Positions 33,371 to 44,420 of a stretch of 64,000 bases of DNA are shown in pieces (position 1 is the stretch's first letter; every line of letters starts with the position of its first letter). Origin of the DNA: Lepidonotus clava (lineage: Eukaryota; Annelida; Polychaeta; Phyllodocida; Polynoidae); contig OW387148.1 of the NCBI GenBank assembly GCA_936440205.1, forward strand, positions 1,426,001 to 1,490,000. The letters are read 5' to 3'. The notes beneath the pieces are model-generated. The model saw nothing but the letters and a program-made list of their open reading frames with translations, did not search any database and was not told the DNA's origin. The position numbers were made by a program, and so were the translations under genes.

Positions 33371-34960
33371 TTGTTGATGTTGATATTAAAGGAACACAAG
33401 AAAGGGCAAGGAGGGAGGGGGCGATGTTGGCTTTGCCCAGAGAACATGTGAGTGGCTGCTAAAGGTACCCTTCTGTGGGTGTGAAGAGCACACATCTCCC
33501 ACCCTGATGTGCTCTCCACGTCGCCCACCCTTACTACAGCCCCAAACCAGCCTGGCGCCGCTATCTCCGTCCTCCGACATAGAGACAAGTCGATGAAACT
33601 CACACCATCTCCCTCCATCTGGCCCCGTCCATACGAGCCGACACGACTGGCACTAACCGATTGTGACAATGGGGTCCCATCTCTCAAAACGCTCATCTTT
33701 TAGGGGTAAATAGGAGCCCTTTGGGTAGTGTTAAAAGTAGGCCCCGACGGCGATACGTTTAAGTAAACGGCCTGGGCCGGCCGAGCAGAGGGAGGTGGGG
33801 CCGGCAGGGATAGTAAGGGCGCGAACAGAGCCTCAGGACAATGCCCAGGACTTATTGGTATATCAAATAGACCCTTGTCACACCGCCATGACACCCCGAA
33901 AAGGAGGGGCCTAGCCAAGATATCATATATCCCCATTATCACTGTCAAACAGTGTCACAGTCCAAACAGCCATCACCCTATGAGGACAGGCCGCACTGCC
34001 TCACTGTGTTAAAAAACACCAATTGCCTGACGTCTCTGTCGACATGGACATTGTTGTCATTTGGATAATTTAAGGGCAAAAAACGCCTCACATTTACACC
34101 TGGATTTATGTTGGCTAGATATCAACATAATGCATGCTTACAAGTCTCGCATCATAATCTTTATTGTCCAATAATAGTCGGCAAATTCAATATCTTCCCG
34201 ATGTCTATCGGACCTAATTCAAAGATACTTAACACTGCTGGAATTTATGAATTCAGTAGATGAAACTCGACTTGTTACAGCAACTGGAGTGGCCTTGAAT
34301 GAAAATGAAAAGCGCTTCTAATATAATTCATTATTTGCGTTTGACTTCTGAATCCAGCAGCTCTGGGGTGACGGCAGGTATTGGTGAGGACAAAACCCAA
34401 ATGCGGGCTCTGTGTAGGCGCTACCTCTTGACGTAATGTGTTATGTGAATGTTTCATGGGGACGAGAGTAGACTTCCATAGGAGGCTCCCGGTAGACGCA
34501 CTTTATGAGTTTGCCCACCATTTGCCGACCAGATGTTACATGCGAAGTCCTTGATATTTCTCTGAAAGAAACCCGCATGGCGTCATCATTCATAATATCA
34601 AGAAGCTGGGACAATGCCGGAGATATGGATCAACAGTAAACAGATGGTGCCAGTGTTGATGCAGTACCTAGATAAGTATAAGGCATATTAACCCTGCCGC
34701 CCAAGGAAATTATATAACCATAAAAAATAAAGCGTAATGAAGTGAAGGAAAATACAATTGGTTAAAATGAGAACTGTGGATGAGGATAAGAAAAAACTGC
34801 CGTCCAATAATAACGTTTGCATTTTATTTGACTTGTTTTCTAGACCCCACCCCAAACCCTTTTAGTAATGCATGTAATACGCATTAGAAACGTACTATAA
34901 TATGTAAACTCCCCACCCTCTTTTGTCCTTAGGTTTTTAATGTGCAATCCTACAAATGAA
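33371..34960. other. Mixed non-coding stretch
   Basis: A GC-balanced part to about 33950 (including a GGCCGGCC word at 33777), then AT-rich. No gene, RNA or repeat recognised. Confidence 0.3.
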
Positions 34961-35068
34961 GAGAGAAGATTTTGTTTATTTCCTATATCGATATATATCT
35001 CGTGCATCACCCCCGAGCGTGCTCACCCCGGAAAACTGGGGAAAGAATAGCCTCAAACCAAACTGCTG

Positions 35069-35084
35069 TGCGCCCCCTGGCGCC
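35069..35084 (-). promoter_or_regulatory. CTCF-like motif, minus orientation
   Basis: The reverse strand contains GCGCCAGGGGGCGCA, about 12 of 15 consensus positions with a perfect CAGGGGGCGC core. Confidence 0.4.
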
Positions 35085-35564
35085 CACGGCTGGTAATTGA
35101 GTTTGACTCGAACCAGTCCCCGGGAGGTGCGCATTTCACAAACTTTCACATCGCCCCAAATGACTTCTTTTCTCCGGGCCTCTCGCACTTTGAAGAAACT
35201 TTGTTGACACTGCTCACCCGATCCCCGGCCCTGCCGACCCGCTGTCAGCATTCTCATCAGGCGCGGCAAAACGCGCCCACCAAGACGCCAAAGAAAACTC
35301 GCCGCGCGTCAATTCCGCCGTGTCGCGACCCCCGCGTCTAATTCGGCCGCCCCGCGCTAACAAGTTGGGCCCGCGCGTGGAGGCCCCAAGGTGGTCGAGT
35401 TTGGGGGCCCAGTTTCTATAGTTTTCCACCCGTACAAAGGTGGGTGTGGACGCCGTCTTTTGTGGCCCTCCGCCTCCCGGGGATTGGGGGCGCGCGGCGC
35501 TGACATGGTCGGCGCGGCCCGGAGAGCGGGAAAACCGCGCCAAAAGTCGCCTGACGGTGGCCGA

Positions 35565-35575
35565 ATGTCGTCTGC
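35565..35575 (+). promoter_or_regulatory. Recurrent motif WTGTCGTCTGY, copy 8
   Basis: ATGTCGTCTGC in CpG-rich sequence; copy 9 follows 540 bp downstream in the same orientation. Confidence 0.6.
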
Positions 35576-36114
35576 CGGTGAATGCGTCATTATGCGTGCT
35601 TGGAGCGGTGAAAACGGCGGTATTAAGGCGGGTATACACGAGGGGTTGACTCGTTAAAGTCCTCTTATTCCTCCTCTGTGAGGTCTTTAATCCCCCTGAC
35701 CGTCCTGGGAGTCGGGGGGGGGGGACCTGCCCCTGAATCCTCCTCAACCCCATCCCCACTTCTTAGACCGTGTACCAATGCACTCTGTCCATCTTATAGA
35801 CTTCTCCGTTCACATTGCCTCTAATATTTCTTAGACTGCCCAATCTCTACTTGATTTTAAGATCAATATGATGAATATCAGCATGTCTTGGTTTTGTCTG
35901 AATGAATAAAATTTTAATGTAAAAGGGTATATATATGGCTATAAATAAAACAAAAATTGAGGCCCAGAATATTCATATCGACTCACTTAAACAGTATAGT
36001 TGCTGAAGACTTAGTCAGTTGGTGTATATTATGTGAAAGGGTTACGACTGGAGCAGGAGCATTTCTACTGAGAGATCCGCCTGCTCCACGAGACGTTGAA
36101 AACACGTGACTCAA

Positions 36115-36125
36115 ATGTCGTCTGT
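36115..36125 (+). promoter_or_regulatory. Recurrent motif WTGTCGTCTGY, copy 9
   Basis: ATGTCGTCTGT, 10 bp downstream of an E-box (CACGTG, 36104). The surrounding 35771-36430 is AT-rich with no other feature. Confidence 0.55.
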
Positions 36126-36430
36126 GTGGTCCTGTTCCTTGATACTTTCCCTGTTTTATCTTTTGTTAATTTACATTTTCAGATTAAGATGGAGGACGGC
36201 GAAAACTTTGTGGTTGTATAATCATGGTACGCTGCTATGCTATCTTAATATATTTATCTGTGTTACATGTATTGTCAGTTTAATGTAAAACCATTGGGTT
36301 TCTCACCGTGAACCCCGACCTGTTTACCAGGTGCTAAGCGGTGCCGAATCCCCCACCACGTCCATCATACCTAAAGACGACCACAACTCAAGTGCAGCGC
36401 TTTTCTTTTACTTTTCCAATTCTATTTTTC

Positions 36431-36960
36431 TTGTCACTCCACGGTTTGGCCCATTTTACCCCCGCCCAACCCCCAAGGGTCGATAGGAAGCCATCGCCGA
36501 AAAACGCTCAAGTTGTCTGAAATAAATTAGGCCGGGCTTTTGTGCCATCAAACGGCCGCCAATCGATGCGACACGAGGCGACCGGCGGGACCTGCCTTTT
36601 TATGTCTCGGCTTTTTCCTCCCCTTTTTTTCGCCTTTTGGAACGGCTTTCTTTTGATGTCCATCGAAGACGCTTCGCTCCCGTCCTGTCAGTCTCTACCC
36701 CTTTCCTGGCCGTTCCACGTCGGGCCGGCGCCCGCGACTTTCTGCCCGACTCGGGCTTTGTTATCTTGGCTAAAGGCGCTTTTAGCAGAAATCGAACCAC
36801 TTTGAGGCGTCGGACAATGGCGTCGGCTTGACCATATTAGTTTTTTGTGGGGGTCTAATCCCCGTGTGTTTTGTGTGATCCGCGGATCAGGGCGATGAGA
36901 TGTTGGCATTAAGGTATGGATGGGGGATCGGGTGGAGGATGGGGATTCGGGGGATTTAAG
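36431..36960. other. GC-rich island
   Basis: C- and G-rich with CpGs. Several overlapping frames of 60-106 codons on both strands have no domain. From 36961 to 37480 the DNA is AT-rich and empty. Confidence 0.3.
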
Positions 36961-37978
36961 TCCCATTTCTTTAGAGTATGGATCAATGGAAGAGGTAATT
37001 GCGGCCATTTACAAAAAAAAAAAACCAATTCGAGATTCCATGCACGTTTTCCTTTCTAAATACATAAATATATGAAATAACGGTATGAGTGTAGCAAGGA
37101 TATGTTAAGAATATGTATATATGATATTATTGCTGATGTCTACTTTTCAATGTATCCAGAGATGCTTTTACAATAGATTAGTTTTTCACCGAAATTAACT
37201 ATATGTAGATCTGGTGATACCTAGAACCGGAGAAAGTGAGAACACTGAATATAGAATGAAGTATTACAGGACCTCACACGGTTGTCGGCAAGGAACCGGG
37301 TAGGAACAGGACAAGGAGATCTAAGATCAAACTCCCACCAAAACCCCAAACCCATTTTACCAACAAAAGATAACGGAATGGTCAGAACCATGGAGGAACC
37401 GATGGATCCTCAAGTACCTCCACACTGGACAGATTCTAACCTGGTGGAAGAGGGATCAGGAGGAGTCAAAGTGTGGGAGGTACGGTGCTCTAAGACGGGG
37501 GATTTGTACCTGTATCCCTGAGAGTGGGCCGTCCTCCTGACCCCTGTGTGTGGGCTGAGGGGGGTGACAGGCCCTGGAGGAGTGGGTCGGGTGACGGAGG
37601 GCGGGCCGGGCCCGGGGTGACGGGCGCTAAGTGAAGGGTTCCGGCACTAAGTACCCCCGGCCACCTCCCCCCGCTGACCGGGGCAGGCCTCTTGGAGCTC
37701 CAGATCCGCAGGAGATGGGCGGATGGCGTGCCCCACCCCCAGTGGTCAGTGCCCGTACAATAGGGCCCCACCTCTCAGTGGTCACTCCGGCCCGGATTGA
37801 CGTGGCCGTTGTCAGTGTTTATTAAAGCACAAATACCAGCTGATACGTTAATGCGTCCGCCAGGAGGGAGAACCCCCACCCCCTGCTGCGCCGCACGCGC
37901 CTGGCCGTACCTCCATACCCTTATAGTAAACACCCCTCCTCACACCACCACCACTTCCCCTCTCACTCCTGACACCTC

Positions 37979-37995
37979 AGCGCCCCCTGGAGGAC
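37979..37995 (-). promoter_or_regulatory. CTCF-like motif, minus orientation (strong match)
   Basis: The reverse strand reads CCTCCAGGGGGCGCT, 14 of 15 positions of the consensus, one of the best matches in the window. Confidence 0.55.
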
Positions 37996-38084
37996 GCCGC
38001 CCGGGGACCCTGGAGGAAACTGGCTCTGACCGTGACCGGACGTGGTGGGGTGATGGACACGTGTCGCCAGGTGTCGTGACCGGA

Positions 38085-38097
38085 TGACCAGTGGTCA
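38085..38097. promoter_or_regulatory. Palindromic word TGACCAGTGGTCA
   Basis: Six-base arms TGACCA/TGGTCA around one base. The same word with C at the centre is at 53543-53555, and a one-mismatch version at 60192-60204. Factor unknown; the arms resemble nuclear receptor half sites with A for T at the inner base. Confidence 0.45.
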
Positions 38098-38370
38098 GTC
38101 GGACCGGGGAGGGGCCGGAGACGGCAGAATGGAAACATCATGAGGGGACAAGTCACCTCACACCTCGCCCCAAATGACCAGTCTGTGCCCGCCATCACGT
38201 TAACTATAGGCCGTGTCGACTGTCGTTTGGGATCAAACCCACGATTATTCACAATACGAACGTTTCTGCTTTTATGCGGGTCCTTCAATTTGATTAGAAT
38301 ACAAGGATCTACCTCCCCGCCATACCGCGCACGGCTAGTTCAGCGCCGATGGTACATTGCAAGTAGTATA

Positions 38371-39514
38371 TAGGTTTGGCGGTTTGGTGAAGGCGGTATA
38401 AATTCAAGTGCCATCAGATAATAGGAATACATGTATACTTTTATCCCTCTTCTCATGGCGGTGTTCTTTGTATACAAGATGGATTGGCTGTTAATCTATC
38501 TGAATGCTCCAACATATTTCCCTGATAAATTGATGTTTTTTTTACACAAAAACTGCACTTTCATGTACCTCACACACGCTAGATGTTAGGACCCGTGAGA
38601 GGTTTTGGTGCATAGTGTAGCTACAGCTGTCAATGATTGATTGGTGACCCTGGTTTACAGACAAATACATGTAAGAGGCCCACATACCTCCAGATGGTGT
38701 GCTCATCAAAGGTAACCCTTTTGTAGAATTAAACTTCAATGGCTTCCCTATACAAACTGAGAATCAACAAAGCGATATTTTTTATATACAAACCTGTTTC
38801 ATGCTTATGTTAAATATTCATGTGGGATGTCAGTAGCTTTGCATCAGTAGGTCGAACTGCAACAGTTCGTGGATAGGAAACACCCGTAACATCTCATCAT
38901 AATATTAAGTAATCAGTAACAATTGGCGCAAAATAATACGACGGAAACATATATGTATATGACATAACGAAAGCGCGATGATATAAAGACCTTACAGCGT
39001 GACAAATATAGTTAATTAACACCCTCATACATGGCTTGCGTAATTCGACCTGTCAAAGGGTAAAATACCAACCATATGTAGTCAGCATAGATAGCAGATA
39101 TAGCATAAACATGCAGTAAGGTCGTCACCTTAAACGCCCCGTTCTACGATAGTGGGTGTGGAATCTAGATCAACTAAGACAAAAGCCAGCCTCGTCTTTG
39201 TCTTCATTCGCCCCTCCCCACTCTTAATTACTGCTTCATTAACAAAAGAAAACAATGACTATTGGATCAACCCCCAGAGGCAGTTCGATCCGACTAGAAC
39301 AACCTCCGATTCTATTCTTAGGCTAATGGCGAATCTCCTGCAATCAGAGAGTAAATTGTCTTAATTTGGAAAGGCAGTATCAAATAGGTCTTTGGGCAGA
39401 GTATTGATTTCTTCAGTTCTGTGTGTCCCATGGGTGTGGCAATATATAATAATGTATCTAATGTATCATTCCTAAATTATCTACAGTAAATAAAGCAAAC
39501 ACTGCTATACGGTA
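38371..39514. other. AT-rich non-coding stretch
   Basis: AT-rich DNA with no gene recognised. AT-rich empty DNA also follows the hairpin, from 39588 to about 39760. Confidence 0.35.
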
Positions 39515-39587
39515 TCTATTCTTCTCTGCTCAGTTCTAAGGTTTATATATCGAATAGACATGGAAAACAGCAGAGAAGAACAATAGA
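39515..39587 (+). ncRNA. Possible hairpin RNA (miRNA-like fold)
   Basis: CTTCTCTGCT (39521-39530) pairs perfectly with AGCAGAGAAG (39569-39578). After a 3-base bulge, TCTATT (39515-39520) pairs with AATAGA (39582-39587). Inside, TTCTA and TGGAA can add about five more pairs, leaving a terminal loop of roughly 20 bases. Size and shape resemble a pre-miRNA, but the arm sequence matches no miRNA family I know, and the inverted repeat could be incidental. Confidence 0.2.
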
Positions 39588-39759
39588 AATTTTTATATTA
39601 ATCAATAATCATAGGAACTCGTATAGTGTTTAGTACGTTGTGATAATATGTATATATATACTACCACCAGAAGTAAATTATGTAAGAAGTTTTGGAAAAG
39701 AATCCTAAAACACGGAAAAAGATTTTGGGACAAGAGGCTTTTTCTATAGGAACAGACCC

Positions 39760-41050
39760 AGGTGTCCCACCTCTACTTACTTCAGCGTTCCCCTGACCCC
39801 CAGGGTCGCGGAGACGCTCCGCAGCTCATCCCCAACACAACACGATGCCACACGGTAGGCAGCGACTTCGGCGGGAGGAAAGACTTAAAAGGTTCACGTG
39901 TGAGAAAAGAAGGTCCTTTCCCTTTTGACGGCGCAGCAGTTTTGCCAGGGGGCAGCGGCAGAACTTCACATGCGCGAAAAGTACGTACATTAAAGATAAA
40001 TAAACGAGCGCTTAAGGGCTGAGAGTTAGAGGGTGGGGGAGGGGAGGGTTACCTGAATGTAACCATGCCCACTGAAGCTGTCTGCACTTTCCCCCTTGCA
40101 CTTCTGTCAGTGTATGGGTGTTTTCTGAGGCTCCAACATTAAAGGGATTGTCCACCGCCGCCTCCCCCCAAACTGAATCACAAGATCCTAACAACAAATG
40201 CTCGTCGCCATTGGCGCCAAAGAAAGCAGGTTTTTGCAGGTTCACATTGTATTAATGAATTCCCCTCGCTGCTTAAGCCGGTTTTACACTATAGTGGCGG
40301 GAGCAGGTGGCGCTCGGAGATGTCAAAGTCTTGTGAGTTGCTTGCGTTTGAGTGACTCAAAATCTACTGAAACAGTGGGGAAAGTTAGGGGAGGTGGAAA
40401 AATAAAACCTAGAAGCTGTAGAAAGCTGCAAGAAGCTGCTAGGACGAAAAGTGCTAAGTTGGTGGCGGAGGAGAAGGTCTAGACAAAGCCCCGTGTATTT
40501 GTGATTCACCAGCGACACGAGAGAACCTGTAGGAAACCCGACAAAGGCGGCTTGTGTCTTAATTGTGCAGAAAGATGAAATGAATGACAGACAATTGCCG
40601 ACGATCGCCAGTTCCGAGCAGGTTTCATTTTTCTGAGGGCGCGAGGAATGCTTTAATTGAAAGTTGCTGGCACACAGTAAAGTTGAGCGTTGATGTGAAA
40701 AAAGAGGAAAAACTGTAGTTATTAAATGTGTTTGTTACAGTAGAAATTAGCGAAAATCTAGAGTAAGATTTCTGCACGAGCAGAAAAACATCATCTTGCG
40801 TCCATTAGTTTGCAGTAGAAGACTAGATATTTTACTTAGTCCACATGCAAATTCTACTTAACAGAAAAGTTTGGCTGTATCCGAATTTTCATATTTCGGT
40901 TCAGCACATTTTTGTAAATGCTTCTTTCCAATCAACCTTTCCTCTTAGTGACAATGGGAGGTCTCTACTACGTGTATTTTCATTGGTCTTACATGCTCAC
41001 TTAGCCTAATCTGACAAAGTATTACAAGTTAAATAAAGTTAAAACGCCTC
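39760..41050. other. Mixed non-coding stretch
   Basis: GC-balanced to about 40640, AT-rich beyond. The plus-strand frame at 40198-40482 ends in a Lys/Arg-rich tail (AARTKSAKLVAEEKV) but has no known domain or convincing exon borders. A CTCF-like site lies at 40299. Confidence 0.25.
40299..40313 (+). promoter_or_regulatory. CTCF-like motif, plus orientation
   Basis: GGAGCAGGTGGCGCT fits 13 of 15 consensus positions; only the first two C are replaced. Confidence 0.4.
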
Positions 41051-41557
41051 GCCCCAAATCCCCACTTTGTAGTCTTAATTCCCCTTCAGTCTCCCCAGTC
41101 CCCTCTGTTTTCTTGTCACTAAAACGCGCTGCTACTTTATTCCCAAAGACGTTGCCCCTCCCCCGAGGGGTCCCTTTGAACCCGGCCCGCCTGTCGCCCG
41201 GGCCGGCGCAAAGACCTATAGGTTATGGTGCCTCCCAACAAGTCTTTTCACCGACGGGAGCCGGCTTTTTTCCACTCAGGGGTTCCCCATACAATATGAT
41301 CCACACACACACTCCCCTCTCCCACCCCACCCCCTCCCACCATCAAGTCAGAGCCACCATACTCTTTGTAGCAAGCGAGTGACAGAGAAACCCGGTTTTT
41401 AACAATAAATTGGACTTTGTTCCTTCCAAATGGCCACCCATTCTATCGGCGCTCTCCAAGCGGGGGCGGCGGTCCGTCTCCGGGCGGAGGAGGCCCCCGA
41501 TAAGGCCCTTTGATCAGCGTCTCGTCTCTTTGATCTCCTCCCGGGGGGTCAGGGCCG

Positions 41558-41610
41558 GTCACGTGACGTCACGCCCCCTGCCGGCCACGGGGGAATTTTT
41601 GGCGGGAAAA
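41558..41610 (+). promoter_or_regulatory. E-box/CRE/CTCF-like/E2F module
   Basis: GTCACGTGAC (USF/MYC-type E-box, 41558-41567) overlaps TGACGTCA (CRE, 41564-41571). A minus-strand CTCF-like site abuts it (41572-41587), followed by TTTTTGGCGGGAAAA (E2F, 41596-41610). Four full consensus sites in 53 bp make this the densest module in the window. Confidence 0.55.
41572..41587 (-). promoter_or_regulatory. CTCF-like motif, minus orientation
   Basis: The reverse strand reads TGGCCGGCAGGGGGCG, identical over 16 bases to the plus-strand site at 2978-2993. Confidence 0.5.
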
Positions 41611-41670
41611 CGGCGGACCCTGGAAGAAGAGATTTGTGAATAGGTGATCGGGGAAGTTGGGGGATTTGGT

Positions 41671-41694
41671 GGGTAGGGTAGGGTGGGGTGGGGG
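41671..41694 (+). other. G-quadruplex-type tract
   Basis: Five G runs of 3, 3, 3, 4 and 5 bases separated by TA, TA, T and T. It meets the classical quadruplex pattern with very short loops and lies 61 bp downstream of the promoter module. Confidence 0.55.
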
Positions 41695-41700
41695 TAAATG

Positions 41701-42403
41701 TGAGTTTATCTATAGGGGGCTATAGGAAGGGGAACCTGATGGGAAAGGGTGGACGAGGATCATATGGACATTTTGATATGGTGATTTGTTGCCCAATTTA
41801 TTAACTAATAATGAATATCATCTTCATACTGATTTTCATACTGATTGCACCTATTCGGAGAATCACCCACGTGGGAACGAGGATGAGTAAAAGATAAAAA
41901 AAAAAGAACATTGGGTAGTGATAGGATGCACATGTGTTGCTCAAAATACTATTCAAACCATTTTAAAAATCCCCTGCTTATGAGACACTTCACAGTTAAA
42001 AAGTACACAGTGGTAGTTGTGATATTTGGTCCATTGGAGACAACCGATGCACAGCTAATTTCGGACCCAAATGTTGGGTATGATTATGGTTCTAGAATTA
42101 TACTGCTCAAGAGGAATGAACTAACTAAAACATATGAAACTATAGTACTGGATCACAGTATTATGCAAATCTATATTTATCTATTCCTTGGTACAACACC
42201 TGACTAACACCTGCTAGATAGTTGCATCCTGGTAGAAGTGCTATTATTATTCCATGGATCATCAAGGAACTGCACATGACCTTAAACATGACATCATCTT
42301 CCGCATACTTCTCTTTTACATACAGAAATATGTAAGAAAAGACTGACAAACTATAGGAAGACTCTGACATCTAACTCATTACGCAGCTGTCTACCTCTGC
42401 TCA

Positions 42404-42455
<52 letters not shown>

Positions 42456-43840
42456 TAGGCAGTCTACTGGAACTCGCCTTGCCACCTCAGCCGGATCTCT
42501 CCGCCCCCCCCCCCCGCCCCCCAGCCCAAAATAAATGAGTTATAAGTCAAACCTATTTTACAACAAAAAATATGCCATGCGACTTTAATGATTCACGAAC
42601 TTAATCTCCAATTATGATAGTTTGAAAAAAGGCATCAATCTAAATCAATGGTCCTTTGCCCATAAGAACCGTCTCTACAACCTGTAAGGTTAAGTCGTTG
42701 TGGCCTACCCTTCGTTTACTTGAAATGCAGTGTTTCTATCGGTTGACATTTTTGTTGTCATGAGCTGTATACATTTGAAAAAAGGCTTTTTGATGGTTTA
42801 ATTATTTTCTATTGCTCCGATACAAAGTGTTCCTTGGTATTTTCATTATATCTATGAGGTCGACGTACACAATGGTTGACGTTTATAAGTAGTAGAAGAC
42901 AGTAATCTGATAAACCCCAATTCAAATCAGACACTTTTTAGGGCAATACATCATACATGATTCATTTACTCAGTCAATTTTCGACCAATCAATATATATC
43001 TTATATCTAGATGACATATTCAAGTTTCATTATCGAAACTCTTGTCAGGATGTTCCTCAAAATTGATTATGAATAGAACAATACTATAGAATAGATGCAA
43101 CTACCGCGAAAAGTAGCAAAATAACCTCACTCTATTTGAAATAGTCTCTCAAGTCATATTAGTTTTACAATGGGTCGGATTATCAGATCCTGTAAATAAA
43201 CATTATATAAGTAGCAGATGAAAAGGTATTCCAGTTCAAGGCAGTGTACCTACCAATATGTACGCATTTCTAGACACGGGCAATCTATTTACAGAGTCCA
43301 GGCATGGTGCCTACCTCATCCAATACTCTGTGAAAGATTCTGAAATCAATTACACAATTCAAGATTCCATAACTTCTCTCAATATGTCAACAGTAAAATC
43401 AGAAAATACAAAAAAGTCTGACTTCCAGAATTGACTTGGAGAGCTCGATACTATCAACTACACATGCAGGGATAACTTCGTAAATTGATTGGTGGGAGTG
43501 GGATAATAATAGGTCTTTGTTTGGGACGTGTTGTCTTGCTTTGTGGGCGTTTCTAAGTATACAAAGGAGTACAATTGTCTTTTGACAAGTAATAATCTCT
43601 AAGCACAATGTGAGAAAGGTGAAAAAGATTGAAAAATCCGGCCTGGCCCTTCCACCACGTCGAACCCACTCCAGTGCACCCATTGTAACAGCGGTTAAAA
43701 ATACTATAAGGGAGAATGCTTCTTTTTACCCGAGCTGAATAAAAATGAAGTTAATTGTGTCGGCCGTAGCCGGCCCCCTATTGGTGTGTATCACCAATGT
43801 ATCTATTATCTCTCAATTTCAAGCCATAGAAAGAATTAAC
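41701..43840. other. AT-rich non-coding stretch
   Basis: AT-rich, containing the TA microsatellite and a 12-base C run (42504-42515). The frame at 41911-42207 is not domain-bearing. Near 43770 CCAATAGGGGGCC on the minus strand is a weak CTCF-like word. Confidence 0.35.
42406..42450. repeat. (TA)n microsatellite
   Basis: About 45 bases of uninterrupted TA dinucleotides. Confidence 0.9.
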
Positions 43841-44420
43841 TCTGATGAGCAATGGAGCCGCGCGGCCTCACGCGCGGCGTGACGCGACATTGTATGCGTA
43901 AGAACAAGGCGTTTTTGTCGCGCGGCGCGGGGGAACTGAATGGGGCGGGCGCGGCATGGGAAAATGGGCGCGGACCCGTCCGGGCGGCGCGGACGGTCCG
44001 CGCTGATGGTTATTCAACGGGGCACACCCGGCCCGCTGGCCGCCCTGACCGCCCCGCCCGCCCCGCCCGCCCGCTCCCCGCCCGCCTTTCTCTACGCCCT
44101 ATGAGGCAGGCGAAGGAAACGCCCGCGCGCGGTGGCGCGTGAAGACAGTTGTTTGTGGCGCGCTGAGCAACCATTATCAAACTTTACGCGCGTCGCGCCC
44201 ATAGTGTGAATGGGCCCTGAAAAGTCGGGGCGCCCGGGCACCAGGGGTCAGCCAGTCGGCGGAAAATCACGGGTGGGGCACAAAACGGGGCCGATTGATT
44301 GGTGTGTGATTGACAGCTGTCACCCACTGCCCACCGACAATTGGCAGCTCCTACCTTGAGACCCAAGACCCAGGCTCATAGAAAGACTCACACAACACCA
44401 ACTCTCTGAGCACCGGCCAC
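43841..44420. other. CpG island
   Basis: Extremely CpG-dense at 43855-44175, including CCGCCCC-type (SP/KLF) repeats at about 44050-44095. The 96-codon frame at 43852-44142 is Arg/Pro/Gly/Ala-rich and reflects composition. It looks like an unmethylated island, possibly a promoter, but no ETS/NRF1/CRE site stands out. Confidence 0.4.

Larger units (their letters stand above)
34961..35770. other. CpG-island-like block
   Basis: GC- and CpG-rich, with a CTCF-like site (35069-35084), recurrent motif copy 8 and an 11-base G run (35714-35724). It holds the longest non-LINE frame (181 codons, minus, 35214-35759), Arg/Pro/Gly-rich and overlapped by other open frames, so I do not call it. Confidence 0.4.
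37481..38370. other. GC-rich block with TGGTCA/TGACCA words
   Basis: CAGTGGTCA occurs near 37740, 37777 and 38089, the last inside the palindrome at 38085-38097. A CTCF-like motif lies at 37979-37995. Overlapping frames on both strands are low-complexity. Confidence 0.4.
41050..41700. other. GC-rich promoter-like island
   Basis: C-rich from 41050 to 41350, then CpG-rich with the E-box/CRE/CTCF/E2F module at 41558-41610 and a G-rich tract at 41671-41694. Two plus-strand frames (41113-41382 and 41410-41643) cross it without recognisable domains. Confidence 0.4.

Noticed and set aside
35214-35759. 181-codon minus-strand frame
   Set aside because: It lies in a CpG island where stops are rare, is Arg/Pro/Gly-rich, has no domain, and other frames are open over the same bases.
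40198-40482. Lys/Arg-rich frame with ARTK near its end, suggesting a histone-like tail
   Set aside because: The match is four residues; no histone fold or H3 continuation, and no exon signals.
41671-41694. Telomere-like GGGTA repeats
   Set aside because: Only two or three units, drifting to GGGGT; better described as a quadruplex-type tract.
42480-42530. C-rich end resembling the MITE terminus
   Set aside because: Lacks the CAG[GT]GGCGGATCC terminus and any target duplication.
43852-44142. 96-codon frame starting in a CpG island
   Set aside because: Composition-driven Arg/Pro/Ala/Gly sequence, no domain, no convincing splice or Kozak context.
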